Virus record (IMG/VR): IMGVR_UViG_3300025310_000004
Location: 1-59,758 of that record
Direction: 5' to 3' (one strand)
Origin: a virus
DNA length: 59,758 nucleotides
Shown here: positions 7,398 to 15,114 of the stretch, piece after piece
How positions within the stretch are numbered: position 1 is the first letter of the stretch
Layout of the letters: each line of letters begins with the position of its first letter
Translations under genes and position numbers: made by a program
Notes under the pieces: model-generated
What the model saw: only the letters and a program-made list of their open reading frames with translations
Told to the model about the DNA's origin: nothing
The model's database searches: none

Positions 7398-7856
7398 ATG
7401 ACGACCACCACCACTTCCCTACCGCTCCCCCGCCACCAGGACGCCACCTGCGGGCGCGGCATCAACCCCGTCGAGTCCGACGCGGCTCGCACGGCCATCG
7501 TGGAGTCCTACAAGGCTCTGCGCGTGCTGGACGAGGGGGGATTCCTCGACTTCATCGCGGAGATGGCCCACGACAGCAACGCTGCCGACCAGGCCCGTGA
7601 CGCGCTCGTCGCCATCGAGGACAACATGAGCCCGAACCTGCTGGTGACGGTGCTCCCCTCCTACTCCAAGGTGCGCTTCGCCACCGACCGATCCCGGCCG
7701 GGCGAGGTGTCCGAGGGCATCGTGCGTGACGGCGCATGGGGTCTGTACCCCGACCGCACCGGATCGACCGAGCGTCGAATCACGACGAACGGCTGGGAGT
7801 TCTTCGTGGACCGCGAGACGGTGTTCACCTTCTTCGAGGTGACCGAGCGCGGTTGA
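7398..7856 (+). CDS. unknown phage protein
   Basis: 152 residues with a Thr-rich N-terminus (MTTTTTSLPLP), a helical middle and a beta-rich C-terminal half. No catalytic motif recognised. The standard ribosome site defines the start. Confidence 0.85.
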   Translation: MTTTTTSLPLPRHQDATCGRGINPVESDAARTAIVESYKALRVLDEGGFLDFIAEMAHDSNAADQARDALVAIEDNMSPNLLVTVLPSYSKVRFATDRSRPGEVSEGIVRDGAWGLYPDRTGSTERRITTNGWEFFVDRETVFTFFEVTERG

Positions 7857-7875
7857 GCCAATCGGCCCATTGTGC

Positions 7876-7891
7876 GCCCCCTTCGGGGGGT
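7876..7891 (+). terminator. hairpin terminator after the 7398 gene
   Basis: CCCCCTTCGGGGG hairpin followed by TGCATAATAGGG; the latter serves as -10 for the next gene, so terminator and promoter overlap. Confidence 0.5.
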
Positions 7892-7928
7892 GCATAATAG
7901 GGTCCTACCCCGACGAGAGGGGAACAAC

Positions 7929-8324
7929 ATGACGGACACCCGAAACACCACCTGCGAGGAGCGCATCGACGCCAACCTCGCCAGCCGCATCGAGGACATC
8001 GAGGCGATCTACGACGCTCTCAACAACGACGGCGGCGAGATCGACGGCGAGTTCTGCGACTACGAGGCCGCCTACGAACGACTCCAAGAGTTCCCGTTGG
8101 CCGTCGAGATCAAGTCCACGCTGGTCGTCCAGATCGGCACCGGAGGTCCCGGCGATCAGTTCGAGATCGAGGTCGAGCGCGGCGCCCACGGTGGGTGGGT
8201 GCTGGCCGACAATGAGGCCACCTACCGCTTCCTCGATTGGTTCGACGGCGCAACCCGCCGGACCGACAACGAGGCCGTGATGGCGATGCTCTCCAACTTC
8301 GCGGAGATCATGTACGAGGAGTAG
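7929..8324 (+). CDS. acidic protein of unknown function
   Basis: 131 residues, ATG after GACGAGAGGGGAACAAC. Acidic, mostly helical with a central beta hairpin (STLVVQIGTGGPGDQFEIEVERG). Convergent with the following HTH gene. Confidence 0.8.
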   Translation: MTDTRNTTCEERIDANLASRIEDIEAIYDALNNDGGEIDGEFCDYEAAYERLQEFPLAVEIKSTLVVQIGTGGPGDQFEIEVERGAHGGWVLADNEATYRFLDWFDGATRRTDNEAVMAMLSNFAEIMYEE

Positions 8325-8606
8325 TCACTGAGCCGCGGCGATGCGTTGGCGGGCGTCTAGGAGCGTCTGCCACGCATCGTCGGGGTCGAGGTGGGGACCG
8401 GCCAGGTCCTCCCAGCGCCAGCCAAGCGCCAGCCCGAGCCGCTTCCACATGGCGGGGGCCGGGCGGCCTTCGCCGCGCTCCCACTGGCCGATGTTCTCCC
8501 AGGTGGTGCCGACGCGCTTGGCGAGCGTGCGGTGGGAGATGTCGCGGCACACTCGGACCACGGCCAGTGGTGTCACTAGACCTTCGGGAGTGCGTGGCAA
8601 CTCCAT
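8325..8606 (-). CDS. XRE-family helix-turn-helix regulator
   Basis: 93 residues. SHRTLAKRVGTTWENIGQWERG is a Cro/CI-type HTH with the usual W-E-x-G recognition region, followed by LGLALGWRWEDL. There is no clear ribosome site and a TACACT box lies about 10 bases before ATG 8606, so the mRNA is probably leaderless, as is common in actinobacteria. It is one candidate for the protein that reads the repeated operators, but no sequence link is visible. Confidence 0.85.
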   Translation of the reverse strand: MELPRTPEGLVTPLAVVRVCRDISHRTLAKRVGTTWENIGQWERGEGRPAPAMWKRLGLALGWRWEDLAGPHLDPDDAWQTLLDARQRIAAAQ

Positions 8607-8999
8607 GTCCCGAGTGTAGATCGGCTCACGGCGGGGGGGCTTAGGTGCCCGGCGAGAACGGGATGCCTTCCCGCCGGGGGCCTACGAACCCCCCGCTAGT
8701 CTCGCTGGCCTACCTTTCACGAGTCCGAGCGCCTACCCGATCGCTCCGGGCTCGCAGCCCCCCCTTCACCCCGAAAGGAGGAAAGGGGCTAGCCGTGGTG
8801 ACTCCACCATACACGAAGGGTCGAACGGCCCATGGCGATGCCGCACCCATCGTGTATTATGTCCGTCAGAGGGCGACGCACGAAAGCAGCGCCGACCAAA
8901 GCCCGGAGGCCGCTCGCTATAGAGCGCCGGGTGCCCCGAGAGAGACAAGCGTGCGTCACTCTCTCGGGGTCGCCACCCACCGACGAAAGGAGACACACC
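8607..8999. ncRNA. 393-bp gene-free stretch with a long structured leader
   Basis: No convincing gene. A P10-like promoter (TGCCGC 8839-8844, TATTAT 8855-8860) would start RNA near 8867, giving a leader of about 130 bases, far longer than usual here. It can fold CCCCGAGAGAG (8934-8944) with CTCTCTCGGGG (8959-8969), an 11-bp stem, and a smaller hairpin GCTCGCTATAGAGC just before it. It then reaches the standard site of the 9000 gene. Confidence 0.5.
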
Positions 9000-9260
9000 A
9001 TGCACGTCAACGAGATCGACAACCGGCTCCTCAAGGCTCAGCGGCTCTTGGCCCACATCGACGGGTCCATGCCGGGCGCATCGGCGGCCACGCTGTCGCT
9101 GCTGAGCGACGAGTCCTGGGCCTACCTCGCCACCGAGGCGGGAGAGAAGGCCGCCCCGTCGAAGTCCACGGTCATGACCATCATCGCCATGGTCCGCGGC
9201 CGGGAGATCGCGGTGGACGCCATCCGCGCTTCGCTCGCCACCCCCAAGGGTGTGCGATGA
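9000..9260 (+). CDS. small helical protein of unknown function
   Basis: 86 residues, ATG after CCGACGAAAGGAGACACACC. Almost entirely helical with no motif recognised. Its TGA overlaps ATG of the next gene. Confidence 0.8.
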   Translation: MHVNEIDNRLLKAQRLLAHIDGSMPGASAATLSLLSDESWAYLATEAGEKAAPSKSTVMTIIAMVRGREIAVDAIRASLATPKGVR

Positions 9261-9616
9261 GCGGGCGCACTATCTACTCGTTCGTGCCCACCGGGCGGCC
9301 CAACATCGAGGTCACCGCCATCGACTACCACCGCAACGGTGTGTCGGGGCGAGGCTTCCACGTCGTGCTGTTCACCGAGGTCATCGAGGGCAAGCCCCGC
9401 ACCTTCCTGGGCATCGTGCCGGGTCGGCCCGAGCCGGGTGAGTGCTTCGTGCTCGACGCCGACATGGTGGGCGAGCACAACATCGCCTTCGGGGAGAACT
9501 CCTGGCGAGGCGACCACTACGAGGAGGCGCTGATCGAGGCCATCAAGGCCCACCAGCGCGCCGAGTGGGAGCGCATCATCGGCAAGCCCTACCCCGGCGA
9601 CGACATCGAGGTCTAG
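9257..9616 (+). CDS. unknown phage protein
   Basis: 119 residues, starting MSGRTIYSFVPTGRPNIEVT. Beta-rich first half, a helical C-terminus (EALIEAIKAHQRAEWERIIG). Coupled to the 9000 gene; convergent with DUF1360 downstream. Confidence 0.8.
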   Translation: MSGRTIYSFVPTGRPNIEVTAIDYHRNGVSGRGFHVVLFTEVIEGKPRTFLGIVPGRPEPGECFVLDADMVGEHNIAFGENSWRGDHYEEALIEAIKAHQRAEWERIIGKPYPGDDIEV

Positions 9617-9957
9617 GCGTTCATGCGGGTGTTCAGGTACCCCTGGGCACCCGCAACGCCGAAGGTCGTCAGGACCCCCTCGGTGCCCAACTCCCAGGGC
9701 ACCGTCTGGGTCCAGGCGCAGACCACGGCCAGTGACACCCAGAACCCGAGACACCATGTGCAGGTGAGCAGGTCACCGATCTTGCCCCGCACCCACGAGC
9801 GGTCGTTGCCGTCGGAGTCGTAGGCGAAGTGGTCAACCCTCACCGACATCGCTGATCCTGAGTCCGGGCCGAAGCCCATGAGGGAGTCCTTCACGAAGAA
9901 CCGGGTGATGCGGTACGCAGCGAGTGCCAACACCACCAACTCGATCGGCTCAAGCAT
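9613..9957 (-). CDS. DUF1360-family small membrane protein
   Basis: 114 residues. An N-terminal hydrophobic helix (ELVVLALAAYRITRFFVKD), then RGKIGDLLTCTWCLGFWVSL matches the DUF1360 pattern of a Cys pair (CTWC) leading into a membrane helix. These proteins occur widely in phages and firmicute/actinobacterial genomes; function is unknown. ATG 9957 overlaps the upstream gene; TTG 9960 is an alternative. Confidence 0.9.
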   Translation of the reverse strand: MLEPIELVVLALAAYRITRFFVKDSLMGFGPDSGSAMSVRVDHFAYDSDGNDRSWVRGKIGDLLTCTWCLGFWVSLAVVCAWTQTVPWELGTEGVLTTFGVAGAQGYLNTRMNA

Positions 9958-10255
9958 CAAGCCCTCGCTCCTTCTGGATCATCGCCTTGGCCGCTCGGCC
10001 GCCGCGCTCGATGGGTAGAGGCCCATCCACGAGGTCAACGCCCTCTTGGGCCAACTCGACCGGCAGCCGTCCGGTGAGCGCAGCCCAGCGCACCACCGTG
10101 TCTCGGTTCCAGGCTCGGCCGCCGTTGACCGACGGATGGTCAGGGTCGGGCATGAGGCCGCGATAGACCCAGGCGTGAGGGGTCCGCTTGTCCACTCCAA
10201 GCAGGTCCGCAATCTCGACCAGCCCGAGCACTTGGTATCCGTGATCGACAACCAT
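9950..10255 (-). CDS. helix-turn-helix (MerR/AlpA-like) DNA-binding protein
   Basis: 101 residues. LGLVEIADLLGVDKRTPHAW is an HTH, followed by RAWNRDTVVRWAALTGRLP, the strand-loop and helix typical of short MerR/excisionase-like proteins. ATG 10255 was chosen; a TACTACT box lies about 12 bases upstream, so the leader is very short. Could be a transcription factor or a directionality-type factor. Confidence 0.85.
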   Translation of the reverse strand: MVVDHGYQVLGLVEIADLLGVDKRTPHAWVYRGLMPDPDHPSVNGGRAWNRDTVVRWAALTGRLPVELAQEGVDLVDGPLPIERGGRAAKAMIQKERGLDA

Positions 10256-10355
10256 GCCACAAGAGTAGTACCTGATCGACAGTTCATGGTGTGGATGGGA
10301 GCCGTTCACATCACCGCGTTATGGTGGGGTTGTCCCCCCTGCAAGTGAGAGAAAG

Positions 10356-10553
10356 ATGCTGAGCCGACTGCTGAACGAGTACGCCACCGACATCGAGCGC
10401 GCCCTTGATGCTGACGACGGACTGGCCGAGGCATACCTGCTGCTGACCGCTAACTCGCTCCGCAACCTCGCTGAGTCGTTGCGCGACGAAGCCCCCCAGC
10501 CCGTGGGCCAGGGGGCGTTCGTCGTGCTGGACTGCCCGGCCTGCGCCGCCTAG
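10356..10553 (+). CDS. small helical protein with C-terminal CPxC
   Basis: 65 residues, mostly one helical hairpin (DIERALDADDGLAEAYLLLT), ending in DCPACAA. GAGAGAAAG precedes ATG. Convergent with the 10550 gene. Confidence 0.7.
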   Translation: MLSRLLNEYATDIERALDADDGLAEAYLLLTANSLRNLAESLRDEAPQPVGQGAFVVLDCPACAA

Positions 10554-11005
10554 GCGTCCACGTCCTCGTTCTCGCTGGCCTCGGCCAGCGCCACGAACTC
10601 GGCGGGCGAACCCTCCGCGATCGGCGTGCCGAAGCACTTGACCTTGACGACGATGCCGCCCTCGGTGACGTTGGCACCCCAGCCCTCGGTCGGGGTGACC
10701 ACCACGTCGTAGTGGTAGTCCTCGTCGCCGGTCTGGTCGTGGGTCACGCAGTAGAGGCCGCCGGGGTCGTTCTCGCCGCCGTGGGCGTTCTTGATGGCCG
10801 TGAGCAGCCGGACGGCGAGGTCGCCGGGGCCGTTCACGATGGTCGAGCCATCGACGCCACCGGGGATGCCGTTCACGACGGTCTTGCCGATGAGGAAGTT
10901 GGCGAGGTCCTGGCCGTGGCCCGACGGGTAGCCGTCGAACTGCCGGTAGAAGGACAGGATGGGGGTGTCACCGTCGTAGACGGTCGTGGTGGATCGAGTG
11001 CCCAT
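10550..11005 (-). CDS. conserved phage protein (GTRSTTxVYDG family)
   Basis: 151 residues. The segments GTRSTTTVYDGDTPILSFYR, FDGYPSGHGQDLANFL and GDLAVRLLTAIKN are characteristic of a family found in many phages and bacteria and still uncharacterised. Standard ribosome site. A TGTACAATACGG box upstream of ATG 11005 is probably its -10. Confidence 0.85.
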   Translation of the reverse strand: MGTRSTTTVYDGDTPILSFYRQFDGYPSGHGQDLANFLIGKTVVNGIPGGVDGSTIVNGPGDLAVRLLTAIKNAHGGENDPGGLYCVTHDQTGDEDYHYDVVVTPTEGWGANVTEGGIVVKVKCFGTPIAEGSPAEFVALAEASENEDVDA

Positions 11006-11098
11006 AGGTGGACTCCTTTCGTCGGGGGTTTGCGCCCTTGTGTCTTGCTGTGACCGTATTGTACACCCCGGCCACGGGAGGGCAATGAGCCGTTTGGC

Positions 11099-11287
11099 TC
11101 AATCGCAGGCTTCCCACACCTTGGCGACGTACTCGGCGTCCTCGGTGTAGTAGTTGTCCCCGAGGTTGCCGACGACCTGGGCGATGCGGAGATCGCGCCC
11201 GGATCGGGCCTGGTCGTAGAGCAGCGTCCGCATGGCGGCGAGGAAGCCCTCGATGTGCTCGGGTTGGAGTCGTTCGGGTGTGGTCAT
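11099..11287 (-). CDS. small unknown protein
   Basis: 62 residues, ATG after CGACGAAAGGAGCACCC. Helical; ends DAEYVAKVWEACD. No family recognised. Confidence 0.8.
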   Translation of the reverse strand: MTTPERLQPEHIEGFLAAMRTLLYDQARSGRDLRIAQVVGNLGDNYYTEDAEYVAKVWEACD

Positions 11288-11421
11288 GGGTGCTCCTTTC
11301 GTCGGGTTGCCTCCCTACTACACACGACTGTCGAGACAGGATGACATAGGCCGATCGAACTATGAATGTGACGGTTTCGTTGCGGCGTGCCTCACTCCTC
11401 GGGTAAACTGTGTAATACAGC

Positions 11422-11458
11422 ACAACGGCGACCCCCCGGCCAGAAGGGTCGCCGTTGT
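11422..11458 (+). promoter_or_regulatory. 13-bp hairpin in the leader of the lysozyme-like gene
   Basis: ACAACGGCGACCC (11422-11434) pairs perfectly with GGGTCGCCGTTGT (11446-11458), 11-base loop. It begins about 10 bases after a TAATAC box (11413-11418), so it is at the very 5' end of the transcript. It could stabilise the mRNA or act as an attenuator. Confidence 0.55.
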
Positions 11459-11489
11459 CGGTTCCAGTCAGCAACCCAGGAGAGAAACC

Positions 11490-12029
11490 ATGAAGGCTCG
11501 ACTCGCTGTTGTCGCCGTACCCATCGTAGCGATGGTGGCGACGCTGTTCGTCATTGGCACCACGGAATCTGCGGGCGACGGTGTTGTCACCGAAGCGGCA
11601 GGGGCGGAACCCACCGTCGTGACCGAAGCGCCGACCACCACGACCACGGTGGACCCCGCAACCCTCGCTGCGTTCTACGAGGCCGTGGCGGCCAGTCAGA
11701 CCACCACGACGATTGCCCCCCCTCCGCCGTCGCCAACCACGCCACCGACGACGGCAGCGCCCGCACCAGCCCCGGCGCAGTACGGCAGCGGAGCCTGTGG
11801 TGGTGACCTCCCGCCTTGCTACGTCATGATGCGCGAGTCGGGCGGCAACATCACCGCCCAGAACCCGACCTCGACGGCCAGCGGCAAGTGGCAGTTCCTC
11901 GACTCGACGTGGGGCGGCTACGGCGGCTACGCCAAGGCTCGCTATGCCCCTGAGTGGGTTCAGGACGAGCGCGCTCGACAGTTGTGGGCCGGTGGCGCTG
12001 GGTGCTCACATTGGAGTGCTTGTTCTTGA
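11490..12029 (+). CDS. secreted Rpf-like transglycosylase (cell-wall lysozyme fold)
   Basis: 179 residues. Residues 1-26 form a signal peptide or membrane anchor (RLAVVAVPIVAMVATLFVIG). Residues 45-98 are a Thr/Pro/Ala-rich linker. Residues 104-179 resemble the resuscitation-promoting-factor domain: YVMMRESGGN places the catalytic Glu at 116, followed by GKWQFLDSTWGGYGG and a C-terminal WAGGAGCSHWSAC. Cys110 and Cys178 could form the disulphide. Such enzymes cleave peptidoglycan, here perhaps to help DNA entry, superinfection control or host resuscitation. Start follows CCAGGAGAGAAACC. Confidence 0.9.
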   Translation: MKARLAVVAVPIVAMVATLFVIGTTESAGDGVVTEAAGAEPTVVTEAPTTTTTVDPATLAAFYEAVAASQTTTTIAPPPPSPTTPPTTAAPAPAPAQYGSGACGGDLPPCYVMMRESGGNITAQNPTSTASGKWQFLDSTWGGYGGYAKARYAPEWVQDERARQLWAGGAGCSHWSACS

Positions 12030-12206
12030 GAAGATGTCGTTCCTCAATTGTTGAGCCAGCCAGCGTTCCAGGTCGGCGCACTCCCGTGAGGATTCGCTGA
12101 ACATCACAGCAGCAGTACGGTAGTCGCGGGGGGTCAAGAACCCCCCGCGCTCCGCGTAGCGGCGGCCCAGGTAGGCAAGTGCTGCTCGGTGCCGTGGGGC
12201 ACTCAC
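12006..12206 (-). CDS. small basic protein of unknown function
   Basis: 66 residues from GTG 12206, which overlaps the upstream stop (GAGTGAGTG). Basic and helical. Its 3' end overlaps the convergent lysozyme-like gene by 24 bases. Confidence 0.6.
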   Translation of the reverse strand: MSAPRHRAALAYLGRRYAERGGFLTPRDYRTAAVMFSESSRECADLERWLAQQLRNDIFSRTSTPM

Positions 12207-12415
12207 TCGTCGTCCAGCGGACCGAACACGATGCCGGGGTCGAGAACCTCGGCCGCTTGATCCTGGATGTCGTCGAGAAGGTGGATCAGCCCGTTCAGGT
12301 GTTCCACGATCAGGTCATCCATCTCGTCGTCGGCCATGTCGATCAGGCTGACGAGCGTCGCCTTCTGCGCCCGGAGTAGGTCCAGGTCCACGTTGATGTC
12401 GATGGCGAGGTTCAC
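12203..12415 (-). CDS. acidic helical protein of unknown function
   Basis: 70 residues from GTG 12415, starting VNLAIDINVDLDLLRAQKAT. A helical hairpin rich in Asp/Leu. It has no ribosome site of its own and its GTG overlaps the stop of the micro-ORF at 12412-12462, so its translation probably depends on that upstream peptide. Confidence 0.7.
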   Translation of the reverse strand: MNLAIDINVDLDLLRAQKATLVSLIDMADDEMDDLIVEHLNGLIHLLDDIQDQAAEVLDPGIVFGPLDDE

Positions 12416-12462
12416 TCGTCCTCCTCCTCAGCCTCGGCGTTGGCGTTGGCGATCTTGTCCAT
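12412..12462 (-). CDS. 16-residue micro-ORF / leader peptide
   Basis: The standard site CGACGAAAGGAGATTCAC precedes ATG 12462, and the frame encodes only MDKIANANAEAEEEDE before TGA overlapping GTG of the next gene. It is either a leader peptide that couples translation or the true N-terminal product of a compacted gene. Confidence 0.6.
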   Translation of the reverse strand: MDKIANANAEAEEEDE

Positions 12463-12489
12463 GTGAATCTCCTTTCGTCGGGGGTATGC

Positions 12490-12535
12490 CCTATTATCAC
12501 CCCCCGGCGAACCGGGGGGCAATAGGTCGAACGGC
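12490..12535 (-). promoter_or_regulatory. promoter with a hairpin inside the spacer
   Basis: Reading the reverse strand: CGACCTATTG, then CCCCCCGG-TTCG-CCGGGGGG, then TGATAATAGGG. TTGCCC could be -35 and GATAAT -10; the spacer itself is a perfect terminator-type hairpin, so the upstream gene's terminator is embedded in this promoter. The same design occurs at 20470-20505 (reverse). Confidence 0.5.
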
Positions 12536-12536
12536 T

Positions 12537-13127
12537 CTACTCGGTGATGACCTTGTAGTTCCGCCCGGCGGGCAGCACGCGCAGACCAGGGACCGGAGCG
12601 CCGTCGTGGGTGAGCACGGCGTCGGAGGTACCGGCCACCTTGAGGGCTTCGGCGGCCTCGGCCTTGAGCAACTTCTTGACCTCGGTCTTGACGACCTTGG
12701 GTGCAGGCGGCGGCGGGGGGTCCGCAATGACCTGGGGCATGTTCTCGACGGCCCAGGCGGTGAACGCCTCCTCGTCGTAGAACTCCCACGTCGGCTGGGT
12801 GGCGGTGGACTTGAGCGTCCCGGCCGGGGTCGGGATGGTCTTGGCCTCGGGGTCGCTGGCGAGGGTCACCCGGTGGTACATCGCCAGGGCCTCCTCGAAC
12901 CACGCCTCCTGCTCGGCCAGAGCGCCCAGGCGCTCGTTCAGCCGATCGTTCAGCCGCTTGATGGCCGCAGCGTGGGCAGCCAGGTACTCGTCGCGCAGAC
13001 GACGCACTCGGGCGACCTGGGCGACCCATTGGGTGGCCTGGTCGAGATCGAGAGCGGGGGTGGGCTCGGCGTCGAAGTCAGGGGCCTCCCCTGCCAGCGC
13101 CTCATCGAACTCGTCGGTGATAGTCAT
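12537..13127 (-). CDS. Mu Gam / Gp157-like protein (host-nuclease inhibitor family)
   Basis: 196 residues. A long coiled-coil (about 30-80, RLRDEYLAAHAAAIKRLNDR and on) is followed by TPAGTLKSTATQPTWEFYDE, then AWAVENMPQVI and a C-terminal APVPGLRVLPAG. This order of coiled-coil then a TGT(L/F)K strand and a P-G-(V/L) tail matches Gam-like and Siphovirus Gp157 proteins, which bind DNA ends and block RecBCD/AddAB-type nucleases. A Pro/Ala/Lys linker (PPPPPAPKVVKTEVKKLL) is an unusual insert. ATG 13127 is preceded by CGAGAGGAGAACACCT. Confidence 0.7.
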   Translation of the reverse strand: MTITDEFDEALAGEAPDFDAEPTPALDLDQATQWVAQVARVRRLRDEYLAAHAAAIKRLNDRLNERLGALAEQEAWFEEALAMYHRVTLASDPEAKTIPTPAGTLKSTATQPTWEFYDEEAFTAWAVENMPQVIADPPPPPAPKVVKTEVKKLLKAEAAEALKVAGTSDAVLTHDGAPVPGLRVLPAGRNYKVITE

Positions 13128-13160
13128 AGGTGTTCTCCTCTCGGTCGGGGTTACGAGAGT

Positions 13161-13182
13161 ATGATACACCCTAGGTGTGACA
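13161..13182 (-). promoter_or_regulatory. P10-type promoter of the Gam-like gene
   Basis: Reverse strand: TGTCAC, 10 bp, TATCAT. Confidence 0.6.
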
Positions 13183-13184
13183 AG

Positions 13185-13496
13185 TCAAGAGGAATCTCGA
13201 CGTGACTCCACGACGTAGCCGGAACGAGGGCCACCATGGCGACGCAGCATCTCCTGGGCCTCGGCCAAAGTGTTGTAGGCCTCCTCGGTCCCGTCCGGTG
13301 CCTTGACGTAGTAGCGCATCCGGTTGAACGGGCGAGGGCTGTTGGCCTCGGGCATCTCGCGGGCGGTCGAGCGCACCCTGGTCTTGACCGGCGTGCGCCG
13401 GGCCTCGGCCTGTCGTGGCACGCCACTGGCCGGGGCGGTCGCTGCGATGCGAGCGCCGGACGCCGCGTTGCGCTTGTTGCCGCAGTTGCATCCCAT
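13185..13496 (-). CDS. small basic protein with N-terminal CNCGNKR motif
   Basis: 103 residues. MGCNCGNKRN at the extreme N-terminus and a basic Ala-rich region recur in short phage proteins often near structural genes, then a YYVKAPDGTEEAYNTLAEAQ domain. GAGGAGACTCTC precedes ATG 13496. Function unknown. Confidence 0.8.
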   Translation of the reverse strand: MGCNCGNKRNAASGARIAATAPASGVPRQAEARRTPVKTRVRSTAREMPEANSPRPFNRMRYYVKAPDGTEEAYNTLAEAQEMLRRHGGPRSGYVVESRRDSS

Positions 13497-13541
13497 GAGA
13501 GTCTCCTCGGGTGGTGGGGGCCGTTTCCGACCCCCACCATC

Positions 13542-13949
13542 CTAAGCGTTGAGTGTGGCGATGAAGATGGAGTCCTCTCGGTGTCCATCGTCATCGTCTG
13601 CTGTGGCCGCGGCCCGCTGGGCGAGCACACGGTCGATCTGCTTCCAAGCCTCGGCCAACTCCTTGTCGGAGGCTTCCCTCAGTGCCATCCATCGCTCGGG
13701 CCACACCAGCATCGGGTGCAGTCCGAGTCGGACCGCAGCGACATCAGCCGAGTCCCAGGGGATGTAGCCGTTGGCGCGCCACCGTCCGATGGTGACGCCG
13801 GGCTTGCCGACCATCGCACCGAACGCTCGGTCCGACCATTCGCGGTCCTCGTCGGCAGGCTTCCACCGTTGGCGCGCAAGGGCTTCCAGGGGTGCAAGGG
13901 GGAACTTGTCGGGGGGCACGTCGGGGTACCCATCGTTGATCTGGTCCAT
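13542..13949 (-). CDS. HTH-domain DNA-binding protein
   Basis: 135 residues. AFGAMVGKPGVTIGRWRANG reads as a helix-turn-helix with the recognition helix VTIGRWRAN, followed by a second short motif (DVAAVRLGLHPMLVWPERW). The N-terminus is Pro-rich, the C-terminus acidic. Standard ribosome site before ATG 13949. Possible regulator. Confidence 0.75.
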   Translation of the reverse strand: MDQINDGYPDVPPDKFPLAPLEALARQRWKPADEDREWSDRAFGAMVGKPGVTIGRWRANGYIPWDSADVAAVRLGLHPMLVWPERWMALREASDKELAEAWKQIDRVLAQRAAATADDDDGHREDSIFIATLNA

Positions 13950-14031
13950 GTGATCTCCTTTCGTCGGGGTGGATTGCTCCGCCAGGGAACGTAGCACACG
14001 TCATACCCCCACACAATGATCCGAATAGACT

Positions 14032-14053
14032 ATTCCCCTGTCGTCCCCATGGT
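14032..14053 (+). promoter_or_regulatory. P10-type promoter with upstream CCGAAT element
   Basis: CCGAATAGACTATT precedes TGTCGT, 10 bp, TATGAT; then CCCGACGAAAGGAG. This is the leftmost clear instance combining the CCGAAT element and P10. Confidence 0.55.
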
Positions 14054-14089
14054 GTATGATCTTCTCGTACCCGACGAAAGGAGATACCC

Positions 14090-14716
14090 ATGGCAACGAT
14101 CGCAACGACCTACAAGATGCAGGTGCCCGACACGGACCTCTGGTTCGAGCCGAGCGGCCCGCTGCCCGAAGCCCACGACGAGGTGTGGGCGGCCACGCTG
14201 GACAACGATCCCGACGGCGACGCCTACCGCGTCGCGTGGCTCGTCCACGACCACTACCAGGACGACTACGAGTGGGACGACCCCACCACCGAGCCGACGC
14301 AGTGGGTCAACGGCGTGTTCCGTGACTTCCGCAACTCCTACCACGGTGGCGGCCAGGAGGCTCGTGACGCCTTCTACGCCGAGATGGTGGAACTCGTAGG
14401 CGAGGATCGGGTGTTCATCGTGGATGTCTACTCCCACGGCCTCGATCACTTCTCGGTGTCGCAGTCGCGGTGGTACCCCGACCGTCAGTGGGACGTGGCT
14501 CCCGCGTGCATCCTCGCGGTGCCGCCGGACGTGACCAACCCCATGGAGTGGGCCAACGGTGTGCTCGACACCTACTCGTCGTGGGCCAACGGCGACTGCT
14601 GGCTCATCGTGACCAACTACCTCGCTGCGGACGGCACCGTCACCAGCGACGACATCCTCGGTGGCTACATCGGCCGGGAGCAGGCTGAGGAGGCTGCTCG
14701 GACCGGCTGCTACTGA
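14090..14716 (+). CDS. acidic protein of unknown function
   Basis: 208 residues, Asp/Trp/Tyr-rich (HDHYQDDYEWDDPTTEPTQW). No motif recognised. The start is set by the standard site. Convergent with the 14710 gene, overlapping it by 7 bases. Confidence 0.85.
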   Translation: MATIATTYKMQVPDTDLWFEPSGPLPEAHDEVWAATLDNDPDGDAYRVAWLVHDHYQDDYEWDDPTTEPTQWVNGVFRDFRNSYHGGGQEARDAFYAEMVELVGEDRVFIVDVYSHGLDHFSVSQSRWYPDRQWDVAPACILAVPPDVTNPMEWANGVLDTYSSWANGDCWLIVTNYLAADGTVTSDDILGGYIGREQAEEAARTGCY

Positions 14717-14916
14717 GCCTGGGTGAAGTAGAGGGCGACCAGCCCGGAGTGCAGCGCGACGGCCATCGACTCCGCTGCCTCCGGGCTGAACCCTCGCTCG
14801 ATGGCGTTGGCTCGATGGGCGGCGGCGGTGTCGAGGAACAGGGAGAAGGCGACATCGGGGGCCAGTTCGACGGCCTCACCAACGATGTCCCCCAGGTCGA
14901 ACTCGATGCCATCCAT
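14710..14916 (-). CDS. small acidic helical protein
   Basis: 68 residues from ATG 14916, with AGGGTGG upstream; GTG 14925 would add three residues. Contains AESMAVALHSGLVALYFTQA. Function unknown. Confidence 0.7.
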   Translation of the reverse strand: MDGIEFDLGDIVGEAVELAPDVAFSLFLDTAAAHRANAIERGFSPEAAESMAVALHSGLVALYFTQAQ

Positions 14917-14926
14917 GGCGGCCACC

Positions 14927-15106
14927 CTAGCGCCGAAGCGCCAGGGCAGCGGCCCGGATGTCGAGGAGGTGGTCGGCCATCTCGTCGGCCGACACCAGGG
15001 ACCGGCTGGCGCACTCGGCCAGCGTCGAGTCGATGAGCGCGAGCAGAAGGACCAACTCCGGGTTCACCAGCGTCGCATCCTCTGCCGCCACATCCATGGA
15101 GCCCAT
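14927..15106 (-). CDS. small acidic helical protein
   Basis: 59 residues from ATG 15106; ATG 15097 is an alternative. Two helices (VLLLALIDSTLAECASRS and DEMADHLLDIRAAALALR). Belongs to the reverse unit 15495-14710. Confidence 0.65.
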   Translation of the reverse strand: MGSMDVAAEDATLVNPELVLLLALIDSTLAECASRSLVSADEMADHLLDIRAAALALRR

Positions 15107-15114
15107 GGTACCGC

